A stretch of 64,000 nt of DNA from an uncultured Flavobacteriaceae bacterium (GTDB lineage Bacteria; Bacteroidota; Bacteroidia; Flavobacteriales; Flavobacteriaceae). Positions 54,979-64,000 of this stretch are shown in pieces (within the stretch, counting starts at the first letter, position 1; each line of letters begins with the position of its first letter). The stretch covers positions 124,001-188,000 of the forward strand of contig CANLUS010000007.1 of assembly GCA_947494325.1 (NCBI GenBank). Reading direction: 5' to 3'. Position numbers and translations under genes: made by a program. The notes under the pieces are model-generated. The model searched no databases. It was given only the letters and a program-made list of their open reading frames with translations, and was not told the origin of the DNA.

Positions 54979-55758
54979 TTAAATATCTATTGTACCAGTA
55001 AATACTAAGGTTGCTGCTCCCTTTAAAAACACATTTTTATAGTTATTATTGTGAGTTTCGAAAGAAACTTCTAATTGTCCTCCAGGAGTGTCAAGTAGAA
55101 TCATATTACTTGTAGTTTTTCTCGCTTTATGCGAAGCAATTGCCACGGCAGTAACACCAGTACCACAACTTAGTGTTTCGTCTTCGACTCCTCTTTCGTA
55201 TGTACGAACCTTAAAAGTGTTTTTATTAGTTTGCTCAACAAAATTAATGTTACTCCCTTCTTCAAAATATGGAGCGCCAAAACGTAATTTACGCCCGGTT
55301 ATTTTTACATTTACATCACTTACATTTTTAACAAAAGTGACATGATGAGGAGAACCAGAGTCTAAAAATAGATGATCATCAAATTGATCAATGGTCTCAA
55401 CATCAATCATTTTTAAACTAACAATAGCATCTTCAATGGTGGCTTGATGCAATCCGTCAATGGCTTCAAAAGAAGTTCTTTGAACGATAATGCCAAGTAA
55501 TTTGGCAAAAGCTACTAAACACCGTCCGCCATTACCACACATGGTGCTTGTATTACCATCCGCATTGTAATACACCATTTTAAAATCACCAATTGTCGAA
55601 TTTTCTAGAAGGATAAAGCCGTCAGCGCCAATCCCAAATCTTCGGTCGCACAGTTGCGCCACAAGTTTGGTATTATTTTTGTCGAATATTTCTTTGCGAT
55701 TATCGATTAGAATAAAATCATTTCCAGTTCCTTGGTATTTGTAAAATGTAAGCTGCAT
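54979..55758 (-). CDS. dapF: Diaminopimelate epimerase
   Basis: Interconverts LL- and meso-diaminopimelate for lysine and peptidoglycan. The 259-residue protein has both catalytic cysteines: C74 in MCGNGGRC and C198 in SCGTGVTA, and the N-terminal KYQGTGNDFILID. Length is a little short of E. coli but complete. It heads the operon with mltG, joining wall precursor and wall processing functions. Confidence 0.97.
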   Translation of the reverse strand: MQLTFYKYQGTGNDFILIDNRKEIFDKNNTKLVAQLCDRRFGIGADGFILLENSTIGDFKMVYYNADGNTSTMCGNGGRCLVAFAKLLGIIVQRTSFEAIDGLHQATIEDAIVSLKMIDVETIDQFDDHLFLDSGSPHHVTFVKNVSDVNVKITGRKLRFGAPYFEEGSNINFVEQTNKNTFKVRTYERGVEDETLSCGTGVTAVAIASHKARKTTSNMILLDTPGGQLEVSFETHNNNYKNVFLKGAATLVFTGTIDI

Positions 55759-55765
55759 AATGGCG

Positions 55766-55773
55766 CAAATGTA
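55766..55773 (-). promoter_or_regulatory. -7 box (TACATTTG) of dapF, near-leaderless
   Basis: Minus-strand TAnnTTTG match with seven bases between its last G and the ATG at 55758, so the leader should be a few bases at most. Confidence 0.55.
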
Positions 55774-55842
55774 AGGATAATTTGTAAGGTTTTGTTCCTG
55801 TTAAAGTATCGTTAAAGTGATTTTATTTTTATAATAATCTGT

Positions 55843-55850
55843 TATTTTTG
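55843..55850 (+). promoter_or_regulatory. -7 box (TATTTTTG) of the HtrA gene
   Basis: TAnnTTTG match 58 bases before the ATG at 55909. Confidence 0.45.
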
Positions 55851-55908
55851 AATGTTATTTTGTCTAATGACAGTATAAGAGTTCATTAATTAATAAAAAT
55901 TTAAGCAT

Positions 55909-57366
55909 ATGAAAAAAATAGCAAGTTTGATGTTGGCGTCTATTTTAGGAGGCAGCCTAGCCCTTGGAGGATATCTATTAATTACGGATACTTCAAATAA
56001 TGATTCGATACAAGGCGAAGAAAAAAGCCCTACGATATTTCAAACTAAATATATTCCGACCGCCAAAGCGGCATTAGACGGAACGGCCATTGATTTTACC
56101 AGGGCGGCCGAAGAAACAATCAATGCAGTTGTACATGTTAAAAACAGAGCCTCTGCCAGATTGAGTCCATTGGAAGAATTTTTCTATGGTGATAATAGTA
56201 GAAGTTCGAAAGAAAAGTCGGTAGTAGGAGCAGGTTCAGGTGTTATAATTTCACCTGATGGGTATATTATTACGAATAATCATGTGATAAAAGGCGCAGA
56301 TGATTTAGAAATTGTATTGAACGATCAAAAGACGTACACCGCAGAGGTAATAGGTAAACACGAAGCCTCAGATATTGCTTTATTAAAAATTAATGCCTCC
56401 GAAGACTTACCCTATGTGCCTTTTGGTAATTCTGACGCTATTCAAGTAGGTGAATGGGTGTTGGCAGTTGGAAATCCGTTTAATTTAACATCAACAGTAA
56501 CGGCCGGTATTGTGAGCGCGAAGGCAAGAAATATTGAATTACCAAGTCGTACGAATATGATACGTTCTTTTATTCAAACTGACGCAGCGGTAAACCCAGG
56601 GAATAGCGGTGGTGCTTTGGTTAATGTACGAGGTGAGTTGATGGGGATAAATACCTTAATATCATCTCAAACGGGATCGTATGTTGGATATTCGTTCGCA
56701 GTACCTTCTAATATAGCAAAGAAAGTGATTGATGATCTGATAGAATATGGGGATGTGAGAACGGCATATATTGGAATCAATTATTCAGATTTAAATTCTA
56801 AACAGGCAAAAGAAGAATTTGAGTTAAATGGAGTTTCTGAAGGTGTTTTAATTACTGGATTGACAGATAACGGAGGAGCCGCAGAAGCGGGTCTGAAAGT
56901 AAATGATATAATTGTAAAAGCCGATTATATAGATGTAAATCGTTTCTCTGATTTGCAGGGTTTTTTAAGTACAAAACGACCTGGAGATGCTATTAGTATT
57001 ACAGTTCTGCGAGAGGGAAAAGAAAAAGAATTTAAGGTGAATTTGAAGAATCAATTTGGCAAATTAAGTATCGACAAATATGATTTCACAAAAGAGGCTT
57101 TAGGTGACTTAAAAGAAATACCTGCAAAGAAGGCAAAAGAATTTAAGATAAACTATGGATTGATTTTTAGCGGTATGCTAAATGAACTACTAGTGCGTCA
57201 AGAAGTGCAAAAAGGAGATATTCTATTAAAAATTAACGAAAAGAAAGTCTACAGCATAGATGATGTCGAAAATGAACTGCGTAAAAATAAAGGAAAGAGA
57301 GTCATTTTACAGGTGTTGAATCAAAAAGGATATGCTGAGTATATTCAAGCAATAGTGAGAAATTAA
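55909..57366 (+). CDS. HtrA/DegP-family periplasmic serine protease
   Basis: The 485-residue protein has an N-terminal hydrophobic segment (about 1-27), a trypsin-like domain with H125 (NNHVIKG), D155 (SDIALL) and S233 (GNSGGAL), and two PDZ domains (about 270-370 and 395-485). It degrades or refolds damaged envelope proteins. Length matches DegP/DegQ. It is monocistronic, with a strong terminator downstream. DegP-type (Do) assignment is by layout. Confidence 0.95.
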   Translation: MKKIASLMLASILGGSLALGGYLLITDTSNNDSIQGEEKSPTIFQTKYIPTAKAALDGTAIDFTRAAEETINAVVHVKNRASARLSPLEEFFYGDNSRSSKEKSVVGAGSGVIISPDGYIITNNHVIKGADDLEIVLNDQKTYTAEVIGKHEASDIALLKINASEDLPYVPFGNSDAIQVGEWVLAVGNPFNLTSTVTAGIVSAKARNIELPSRTNMIRSFIQTDAAVNPGNSGGALVNVRGELMGINTLISSQTGSYVGYSFAVPSNIAKKVIDDLIEYGDVRTAYIGINYSDLNSKQAKEEFELNGVSEGVLITGLTDNGGAAEAGLKVNDIIVKADYIDVNRFSDLQGFLSTKRPGDAISITVLREGKEKEFKVNLKNQFGKLSIDKYDFTKEALGDLKEIPAKKAKEFKINYGLIFSGMLNELLVRQEVQKGDILLKINEKKVYSIDDVENELRKNKGKRVILQVLNQKGYAEYIQAIVRN

Positions 57367-57386
57367 AAACAGAAAAATACATGATT

Positions 57387-57420
57387 AAATTCCTTCGAAA
57401 TTCCGAAGGAATTTTTTTTT
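57387..57420 (+). terminator. Terminator of the HtrA gene
   Basis: A perfect 11-pair stem (AAATTCCTTCG and complement) with a five-base loop, then a run of T, 21 bases after the stop. Confidence 0.92.
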
Positions 57421-57452
57421 GAAAAATGTTGTACGCAAACGTTTGAAATATG

Positions 57453-57460
57453 TACTTTTG
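57453..57460 (+). promoter_or_regulatory. Bacteroidetes promoter of the long GAPDH gene
   Basis: The -7 box TACTTTTG has a TTG at 57429-57431, 21 bases upstream, which agrees with the TTG/TAnnTTTG promoter pattern. The ATG at 57491 follows after 30 bases. Confidence 0.6.
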
Positions 57461-57490
57461 CGAAAAAATTAAATCCAAAATTATAGTACA

Positions 57491-58936
57491 ATGTCTAGAG
57501 ACGAATCCTATGAAAAAGAACTTGCTTTTCAAGCTGACAGAAGAAGAGCAACCGTTGAATTCATAAATATTATTAGTGATCTTTGGTATGACAATACCAT
57601 TGAATTGGTATTGTTCAGAAACCCGTTAATTGATAGAAAGGTAAGTGAGATTTTAAATTTACTCGAATATGCTGGTGATTTTGTTCAGAAACCCATTTCT
57701 ATTTTCGATGCTGTTGAAATAGCAAGGGCCTTGAATCAATTAGACTTGCCACCTGCAAAACTTGATATAGGTAAATTAGCTTATGAATATCATTTAGATG
57801 ATGATGCTGATAACTTGGTCGCATTCGTATCTGATAAATTAAAAGATGCGAAAAAATCAAATGGCATTGCTCCAAAAGATGTTGTTTTATACGGTTTTGG
57901 TAGAATTGGTCGTCTTTTGGCGCGCGAATTAATGAGTAGAACAGGAAAAGGAAAACAAATGCGTTTGCGTGCTATTGTAACGAGAGGTGAAATTAACGAA
58001 GCTGTTTTAGAAAAAAGGGCCTCGCTTTTGCGGAGTGACTCTGTGCATGGTGATTTTCCAGGTACTGTAAAAGCTGATCTTGATAATAAAGCATTGATCA
58101 TTGATGGTACGACCGTTTTTATGATTTCTGCAAATGCTCCTGAAGAAATTGATTATACGACCTATGGTATCGATAATGCTTTGGTGGTTGATAATACGGG
58201 TGCATTTAGAGATAAAGAGGCTTTATCTCGTCACCTTATTGGAAAAGGTGTAAGTAAGGTATTATTAACGGCTCCAGGTAAAGGTATTCCAAATATTGTT
58301 CATGGAGTAAATCATAATGAACACAATCCTGATAAAATTGATATCTTCTCAGCGGCTTCATGTACAACGAATGCAATTACTCCAGTATTGAAGGTTCTCG
58401 AAGATAGTTTCGGCATTGCATCTGGGCATTTAGAAACGATTCATGCTTATACCAATGATCAGAACCTAGTTGATAATATGCATAAGAAATACCGGAGAGG
58501 TAGGGCAGCAGCTTTGAATATGGTAATTACAGAAACTGGTGCCGGTAAGGCGGTGGCAAAAGCCTTACCCGTATTAGAAGGAAAGTTAACATCAAGTGCC
58601 ATTCGTGTACCTGTACCAAACGGTTCTTTAGCAATTTTAAATTTACAATTAGATACGGCTACAACAGTAGATGCAATCAATGCAACGATGAAAAAATATG
58701 CTTTGGAGGGTGATTTAGTTGAGCAAATTCGTTATTCAATTAATAATGAGTTAGTGTCTTCTGATATTGTTGGTGTTGCTCAGCCTTCTATTTTTGATAG
58801 CAACGCGACTATTGTTTCACCTGATGGAAAAACGTGTGTTATTTATATTTGGTATGACAACGAATATGGTTATAGTCATCAAGTAATTCGTTTAGCCAAA
58901 CATATTTCCAAAGTAAGAAGATATACTTATTATTAA
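57491..58936 (+). CDS. Glyceraldehyde-3-phosphate dehydrogenase, long form
   Basis: The 481-residue enzyme has an N-terminal extension of about 125 residues with no nucleotide motif, then the Rossmann motif YGFGRIGRL, catalytic C291 in SCTTNAITP, H318 in TIHAYTNDQ and the C-terminal WYDNEYGYSHQ. It converts glyceraldehyde-3-phosphate and 1,3-bisphosphoglycerate; whether it runs in glycolysis or gluconeogenesis is not clear. The long form occurs in Bacteroidetes besides the usual 330-residue enzyme. A second copy is not in this window. Confidence 0.95.
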   Translation: MSRDESYEKELAFQADRRRATVEFINIISDLWYDNTIELVLFRNPLIDRKVSEILNLLEYAGDFVQKPISIFDAVEIARALNQLDLPPAKLDIGKLAYEYHLDDDADNLVAFVSDKLKDAKKSNGIAPKDVVLYGFGRIGRLLARELMSRTGKGKQMRLRAIVTRGEINEAVLEKRASLLRSDSVHGDFPGTVKADLDNKALIIDGTTVFMISANAPEEIDYTTYGIDNALVVDNTGAFRDKEALSRHLIGKGVSKVLLTAPGKGIPNIVHGVNHNEHNPDKIDIFSAASCTTNAITPVLKVLEDSFGIASGHLETIHAYTNDQNLVDNMHKKYRRGRAAALNMVITETGAGKAVAKALPVLEGKLTSSAIRVPVPNGSLAILNLQLDTATTVDAINATMKKYALEGDLVEQIRYSINNELVSSDIVGVAQPSIFDSNATIVSPDGKTCVIYIWYDNEYGYSHQVIRLAKHISKVRRYTYY

Positions 58937-58961
58937 GATAGTTCCTTATTAAGAAGAATTT

Positions 58962-58992
58962 AAAAAACCGAAACTTTAAGTTTCGGTTTTTT
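58962..58992 (+). terminator. Terminator of the GAPDH gene
   Basis: A perfect 15-pair stem (AAAAAACCGAAACTT and complement) with a minimal loop and U-rich arm, 25 bases after the stop. Confidence 0.9.
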
Positions 58993-59055
58993 AAATTTAT
59001 AACTTCGTTTATAAGGTTAATGTCATTTATTGGTGTTTAAAAGTATCAGAACTAG

Positions 59056-61131
<2,076 letters not shown>

Positions 61132-61133
61132 GT

Positions 61134-61802
61134 ATGAAATTTTTGATAAGAAATGGCGCATTGTTTCTTTTTTCGATTGCGGCGATCACCTATGGTTATG
61201 CTTATATGAATGAGTTTTTAAGCATTATGTATGTATCGAAATCACTTGTGATACCAATGCTTTCTACATATTATATTACAACGACCAAAAGAATTAGCAA
61301 TCTGTTTTTATTGGGTCTTTTGTTCGCATTTTGTGGCAATTTAGTGCTGTTTAATTCTGGTCAAATTTTCTTTATACTTTCAATGGGGTGTGCACTTTTC
61401 TTTTTGCTAATTCACATGGTTTTGATTGCAACTTTAACAGGAGCCATTCGAACATATGAATTTTTAAAGATTTCGATTCCTTTTGTTATTGTGGTAGTTG
61501 GAAGTATTTACCTCATTTTTAATGGTGAAAATCAAATCAAAATTCTATTTTACGTTTTTGGAACTGTACTCGGTATTTATCTTAGTTTCTCATATTATTT
61601 ATTTCGAAAAAGAAATAACAACGCTACATTATTAAACTTAATAGGTGTTTTTGTTTTTCTGTTGTATTGCGTTTTTAAAGGCATTGAAGTTACTAAACAA
61701 TCAAATGACATTTATACGGTAATCACCCTTTCTTTATACCCTATATTTTTGTTTTTGGTAACAAGAGCTTTGACTATTATAGACTTGGAAAAAGACAATT
61801 AA
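61134..61802 (+). CDS. YhhN-like membrane protein, first of a tandem pair
   Basis: The 222-residue protein has about eight hydrophobic helices and the layout of the YhhN/TMEM86 family, which includes lysoplasmalogenase: KSLVIPMLSTYYI, LLFAFCGNLVL and FILSMGCALFFLLIH. In the second copy and in the family as I know it, the tract reads L-G-D; here it is CGN, so a conserved aspartate is missing. It begins two bases after ligA. Catalysis is therefore doubtful for this copy. Confidence 0.72.
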   Translation: MKFLIRNGALFLFSIAAITYGYAYMNEFLSIMYVSKSLVIPMLSTYYITTTKRISNLFLLGLLFAFCGNLVLFNSGQIFFILSMGCALFFLLIHMVLIATLTGAIRTYEFLKISIPFVIVVVGSIYLIFNGENQIKILFYVFGTVLGIYLSFSYYLFRKRNNNATLLNLIGVFVFLLYCVFKGIEVTKQSNDIYTVITLSLYPIFLFLVTRALTIIDLEKDN

Positions 61803-62038
61803 AAGAGTTATAGGTATCGTTGTCATAAGTCTATTATTTTCGCCATCTCTATACCAAGAATGGTTATTGTTAGCTTATTTAATCCAGAGATATTTTGTTT
61901 TTATATAAAACGATGCGTTTTAATAGCTACATAATTATCTATATTTTTGACGAAAATTGTAATAATTTTTAAGTAACTTCGTTTCACAATTTTCTGTCAC
62001 CGAAGTATTAAATTATGCGCTTTATGGGCGCTAGAAAA

Positions 62039-62713
62039 ATGAAATTTACTAATAAAGCCCTACTATTAATAAGTTTTCTTATTGTATCCGCATTATATAC
62101 ATATGCTCATATGTATGATGTTATATGGTTAAAGTATTGGACAAAGCCCTTTCTGATGCCATTTTTGACTTTATTTTATATTACTATTGCCAAAAAAATA
62201 GACACGAAATTTATAATTGCGTTGTGCTTTGCATTTCTTGGTGATCTGTTATTTTTAAGTCAGAAAGAATCTTTTTTTATTTTAGGAATGAGTTGTTTTT
62301 TAATATTTATATTATTGAACATGATTATTATTTCAAATAGGATCGGAGAAATAAAATTAGCAACTTTTTATCTTACTATATTACCTTTTATTTTAATCTG
62401 TATAGCGATTATTTCGGTGTATTTTGGAGATGTTGGCCTTATGAAGTTGTTATTTATCATCTACGCCGGTGTGATAGGTTTGTATGGAGCTTTTTCACTT
62501 TATTGGTATGTTAAAGAACGAGATAAATGGGCCTTATTGAACTTAATCGGCGTGCTGTTCTTTTTTATTGCGGCGATAGGCAAAGGATTAAAAATGGTTG
62601 AAGGGCCCAAGGAGATCTATATAATAGTAAATATGACTTTTTACATAGCATCTATGCTATTGATCTGTACGAGTTATGCAAATCATACGATTCGTCATGA
62701 CATTAAAAAATGA
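62039..62713 (+). CDS. YhhN-like membrane protein (lysoplasmalogenase family), second of a tandem pair
   Basis: The 224-residue protein has about eight helices with the family pattern TKPFLMPFLTLFYI, LCFAFLGDLLFL and FILGMSCFLIFILL, and keeps the LGD aspartate that the neighbour lacks. Family enzymes cut the vinyl-ether bond of lysoplasmalogens; whether this one does is unknown. The ATG at 62039 gives an N-terminus like the first copy (MKF); earlier starts at 62015 or 62024 are possible. The gap to the first copy is 236 bases, so a separate promoter is likely. Confidence 0.75.
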   Translation: MKFTNKALLLISFLIVSALYTYAHMYDVIWLKYWTKPFLMPFLTLFYITIAKKIDTKFIIALCFAFLGDLLFLSQKESFFILGMSCFLIFILLNMIIISNRIGEIKLATFYLTILPFILICIAIISVYFGDVGLMKLLFIIYAGVIGLYGAFSLYWYVKERDKWALLNLIGVLFFFIAAIGKGLKMVEGPKEIYIIVNMTFYIASMLLICTSYANHTIRHDIKK

Positions 62714-62724
62714 TCATTTCATCT

Positions 62725-63048
62725 TTATTTAAATAGATCAAAACCCGGCATATTAGGCATACCATCTTTAGCAGCGGCAGCCATTTCGGCATCATTGATA
62801 GCGCTTGCTTTGGTTAGAACATCGTTTAAGGCAAGAATTAAATAATCCTCTAAAGCTTCTTTATCATGCAAAAGTGCATCGGCAATAGCAATTGTTTTAA
62901 TCTCCCTGTTGGCAGTTGCCGTAACTTTAACTGCTCCTCCATTCGATTGGCTATCGACTAAAACCGTATTCAATCGAAGTTTGGTTTCTTCAACTTTTTG
63001 TTGAGCTGCTTTGAGCTTTTGCATCATTCCAGAAATATCTCCAAACAT
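62725..63048 (-). CDS. YbaB/EbfC family nucleoid-associated protein
   Basis: The 107-residue protein has the family pattern: [21 protein letters not shown], then [19 protein letters not shown] and an acidic/amphipathic C-terminal helix ending in PGFDLFK. It binds DNA as a dimer. The ATG at 63048 is chosen: the longer start at 63081 overlaps the -7 box, and the family begins MFGD or similar. recR or dnaX, frequent partners in other bacteria, are not adjacent. Confidence 0.92.
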   Translation of the reverse strand: MFGDISGMMQKLKAAQQKVEETKLRLNTVLVDSQSNGGAVKVTATANREIKTIAIADALLHDKEALEDYLILALNDVLTKASAINDAEMAAAAKDGMPNMPGFDLFK

Positions 63049-63078
63049 AATTATTAGTTGTTTTATAAGATGTGACTT

Positions 63079-63086
63079 CAAAATTA
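63079..63086 (-). promoter_or_regulatory. -7 box (TAATTTTG) of the YbaB gene
   Basis: Minus-strand TAnnTTTG match ending 30 bases before the ATG at 63048. It overlaps the alternative start at 63081 and so supports the shorter reading. Confidence 0.5.
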
Positions 63087-63116
63087 CTACATTCGTTGTT
63101 CATAAAACCTAAAAAA

Positions 63117-64000
63117 ATGAAGAATTTAGTCCAATCTATAGTTGTATTATCCCTTATTTTTGCAACTTCATGTAAACAAGAACAGATGAAAATTGATATT
63201 GACGCTCCTGTAGCAGAAAAGATTCCGAAACAGTTAGAAAAACATGGCGATATAAGAGTTGATAATTACTATTGGATGCGGTTGACTGATGAACAAAAAA
63301 ATGCAAAAACACCAGATGAGCATACACAAAAAGTACTCGATTATTTAAATGCTGAAAATACGTATTATGATACGATTACTGCACATACGAAGCAATTTAA
63401 AGAGGATTTGTTTCAGGAAATGAAGGCTCGCATTAAAGAAGATGATGAGTCCGTTCCTTATAAAAGCAATGGTTATTTTTACATTACACGCTATGAAACT
63501 GGCGGTCAATACCCGATTTATGCTCGGAAAAAAGGAACTCTTGATGCTAAAGAAGAAATTTTGTTTGATGTAAATAAAATGGCTGAAGGGTTTGATTATT
63601 ATGCATTACGAGGATTGAATGTGAGTGAAGATAATAAAATAGCGGCTTTTGCAGTAGACACCATTAGTCGTAGACAATATGTTATACAATTTAAAAATCT
63701 TGTAACTGGAGAAATATATCCAGATAAAATTGAAAATACAACAGGCGGAGCGACTTGGGCTAATGATAATAAAACCGTATTTTATACTAAAAAAGACCCT
63801 ATAACGCTACGTAGTGAGAAAATCTACAAACATGTATTGGGAACAGATACCTCAGCAGACGCGGTCGTTTTTCACGAAAAAGATGAAACGTTCGATGCTT
63901 TTGTTTACAAAACGAAGTCTAAAAAGTATATCATGATAGGGTCTTATAGTACACTTACCCAAGAATATCAGGCGTTAGACGCGAATAATCCAAATAGTGA
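63117..64000 (+). CDS. Oligopeptidase B-like S9A peptidase lipoprotein, N-terminal part (cut by window end)
   Basis: About 294 codons are inside the window. The start MKNLVQSIVVLSLIFATSCK is a lipoprotein signal with the lipid-bearing cysteine at 19. The tract HGDIRVDNYYWMRL and DVNKMAEGFDYYALRGLNVSED (two pieces) match oligopeptidase B and related prolyl oligopeptidases (propeller region). The catalytic Ser-Asp-His domain would lie outside. It is a different subgroup from the S9 enzyme at 17406. Confidence 0.9.
   Translation, partial: MKNLVQSIVVLSLIFATSCKQEQMKIDIDAPVAEKIPKQLEKHGDIRVDNYYWMRLTDEQKNAKTPDEHTQKVLDYLNAENTYYDTITAHTKQFKEDLFQEMKARIKEDDESVPYKSNGYFYITRYETGGQYPIYARKKGTLDAKEEILFDVNKMAEGFDYYALRGLNVSEDNKIAAFAVDTISRRQYVIQFKNLVTGEIYPDKIENTTGGATWANDNKTVFYTKKDPITLRSEKIYKHVLGTDTSADAVVFHEKDETFDAFVYKTKSKKYIMIGSYSTLTQEYQALDANNPNS

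Overview
The window comes from the chromosome of a member of the Bacteroidetes, most probably a marine Flavobacteriaceae. The signs are: visibly AT-rich DNA; genes mostly without Shine-Dalgarno sequences; repeated TAnnTTTG boxes of the Bacteroidetes type just upstream of starts; a TonB-dependent receptor paired with a DUF4249 lipoprotein; two secreted proteins with type IX secretion (T9SS) C-terminal sorting tails; monomeric isocitrate dehydrogenase; and a gene order (ribD, IMPACT, thioesterase, dnaA, LMW-PTP; mltG, GNAT, dapF) that fits this family. I cannot name the genus. I saw no tRNA, rRNA, CRISPR array, insertion sequence or prophage.

Layout. 1-5.3 kb: dtd (cut by the window edge) and rsgA, then small secreted proteins, a SRPBCC/GyrI-like protein, tag and a FAD oxidoreductase. 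5.3-13.8 kb: YceI followed by a tightly packed biosynthetic operon. It encodes a FAD monooxygenase, methyltransferase 1, type III polyketide synthase, FabI-type reductase, FabZ-like dehydratase, FabF-like ketosynthase, acyl carrier protein, methyltransferase 2, phosphopantetheinyl transferase and a small membrane protein, and a GreA-like protein follows. It looks like a hybrid in which a dedicated ACP/ketosynthase system builds or modifies an acyl starter, the type III PKS turns it into a phenolic or pyrone lipid, and the methyltransferases and flavoenzyme decorate it. This is the most interesting system in the window.

13.8-24 kb: a secreted zinc metalloprotease, a lone ABC ATPase, a prolyl oligopeptidase lipoprotein, lpdA, a MATE exporter and a polysaccharide flippase. 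24-31.2 kb: a secreted repeat protein, then an inorganic-carbon module (SulP transporter, universal stress protein, beta-carbonic anhydrase, DUF2490 outer-membrane protein, second SulP). 31.3-39.7 kb: DinB, murQ with a small membrane protein and an ATP-grasp protein, the TonB receptor pair and icd. 39.7-40.6 kb: the only long gene-free stretch, with three terminator-like hairpins and a long inverted repeat; it may hold small RNA genes or, less surely, replication-origin elements.

40.6-64 kb: mainly housekeeping genes (rplS, trmD, csp, prmC, ribD, dnaA, mltG, dapF, htrA, gap, ligA, YbaB) mixed with secreted proteins (CAP domain, esterase, sugar dehydrogenase), a tandem pair of YhhN-like membrane proteins, and the start of a second S9 peptidase cut by the window end.

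Regulation that can be read: many intrinsic terminators, and TAnnTTTG boxes that in murQ, trmD and ribD lie exactly four bases before the start codon, implying leaderless mRNAs. All functional calls come from reading motifs by eye; no database search was run.
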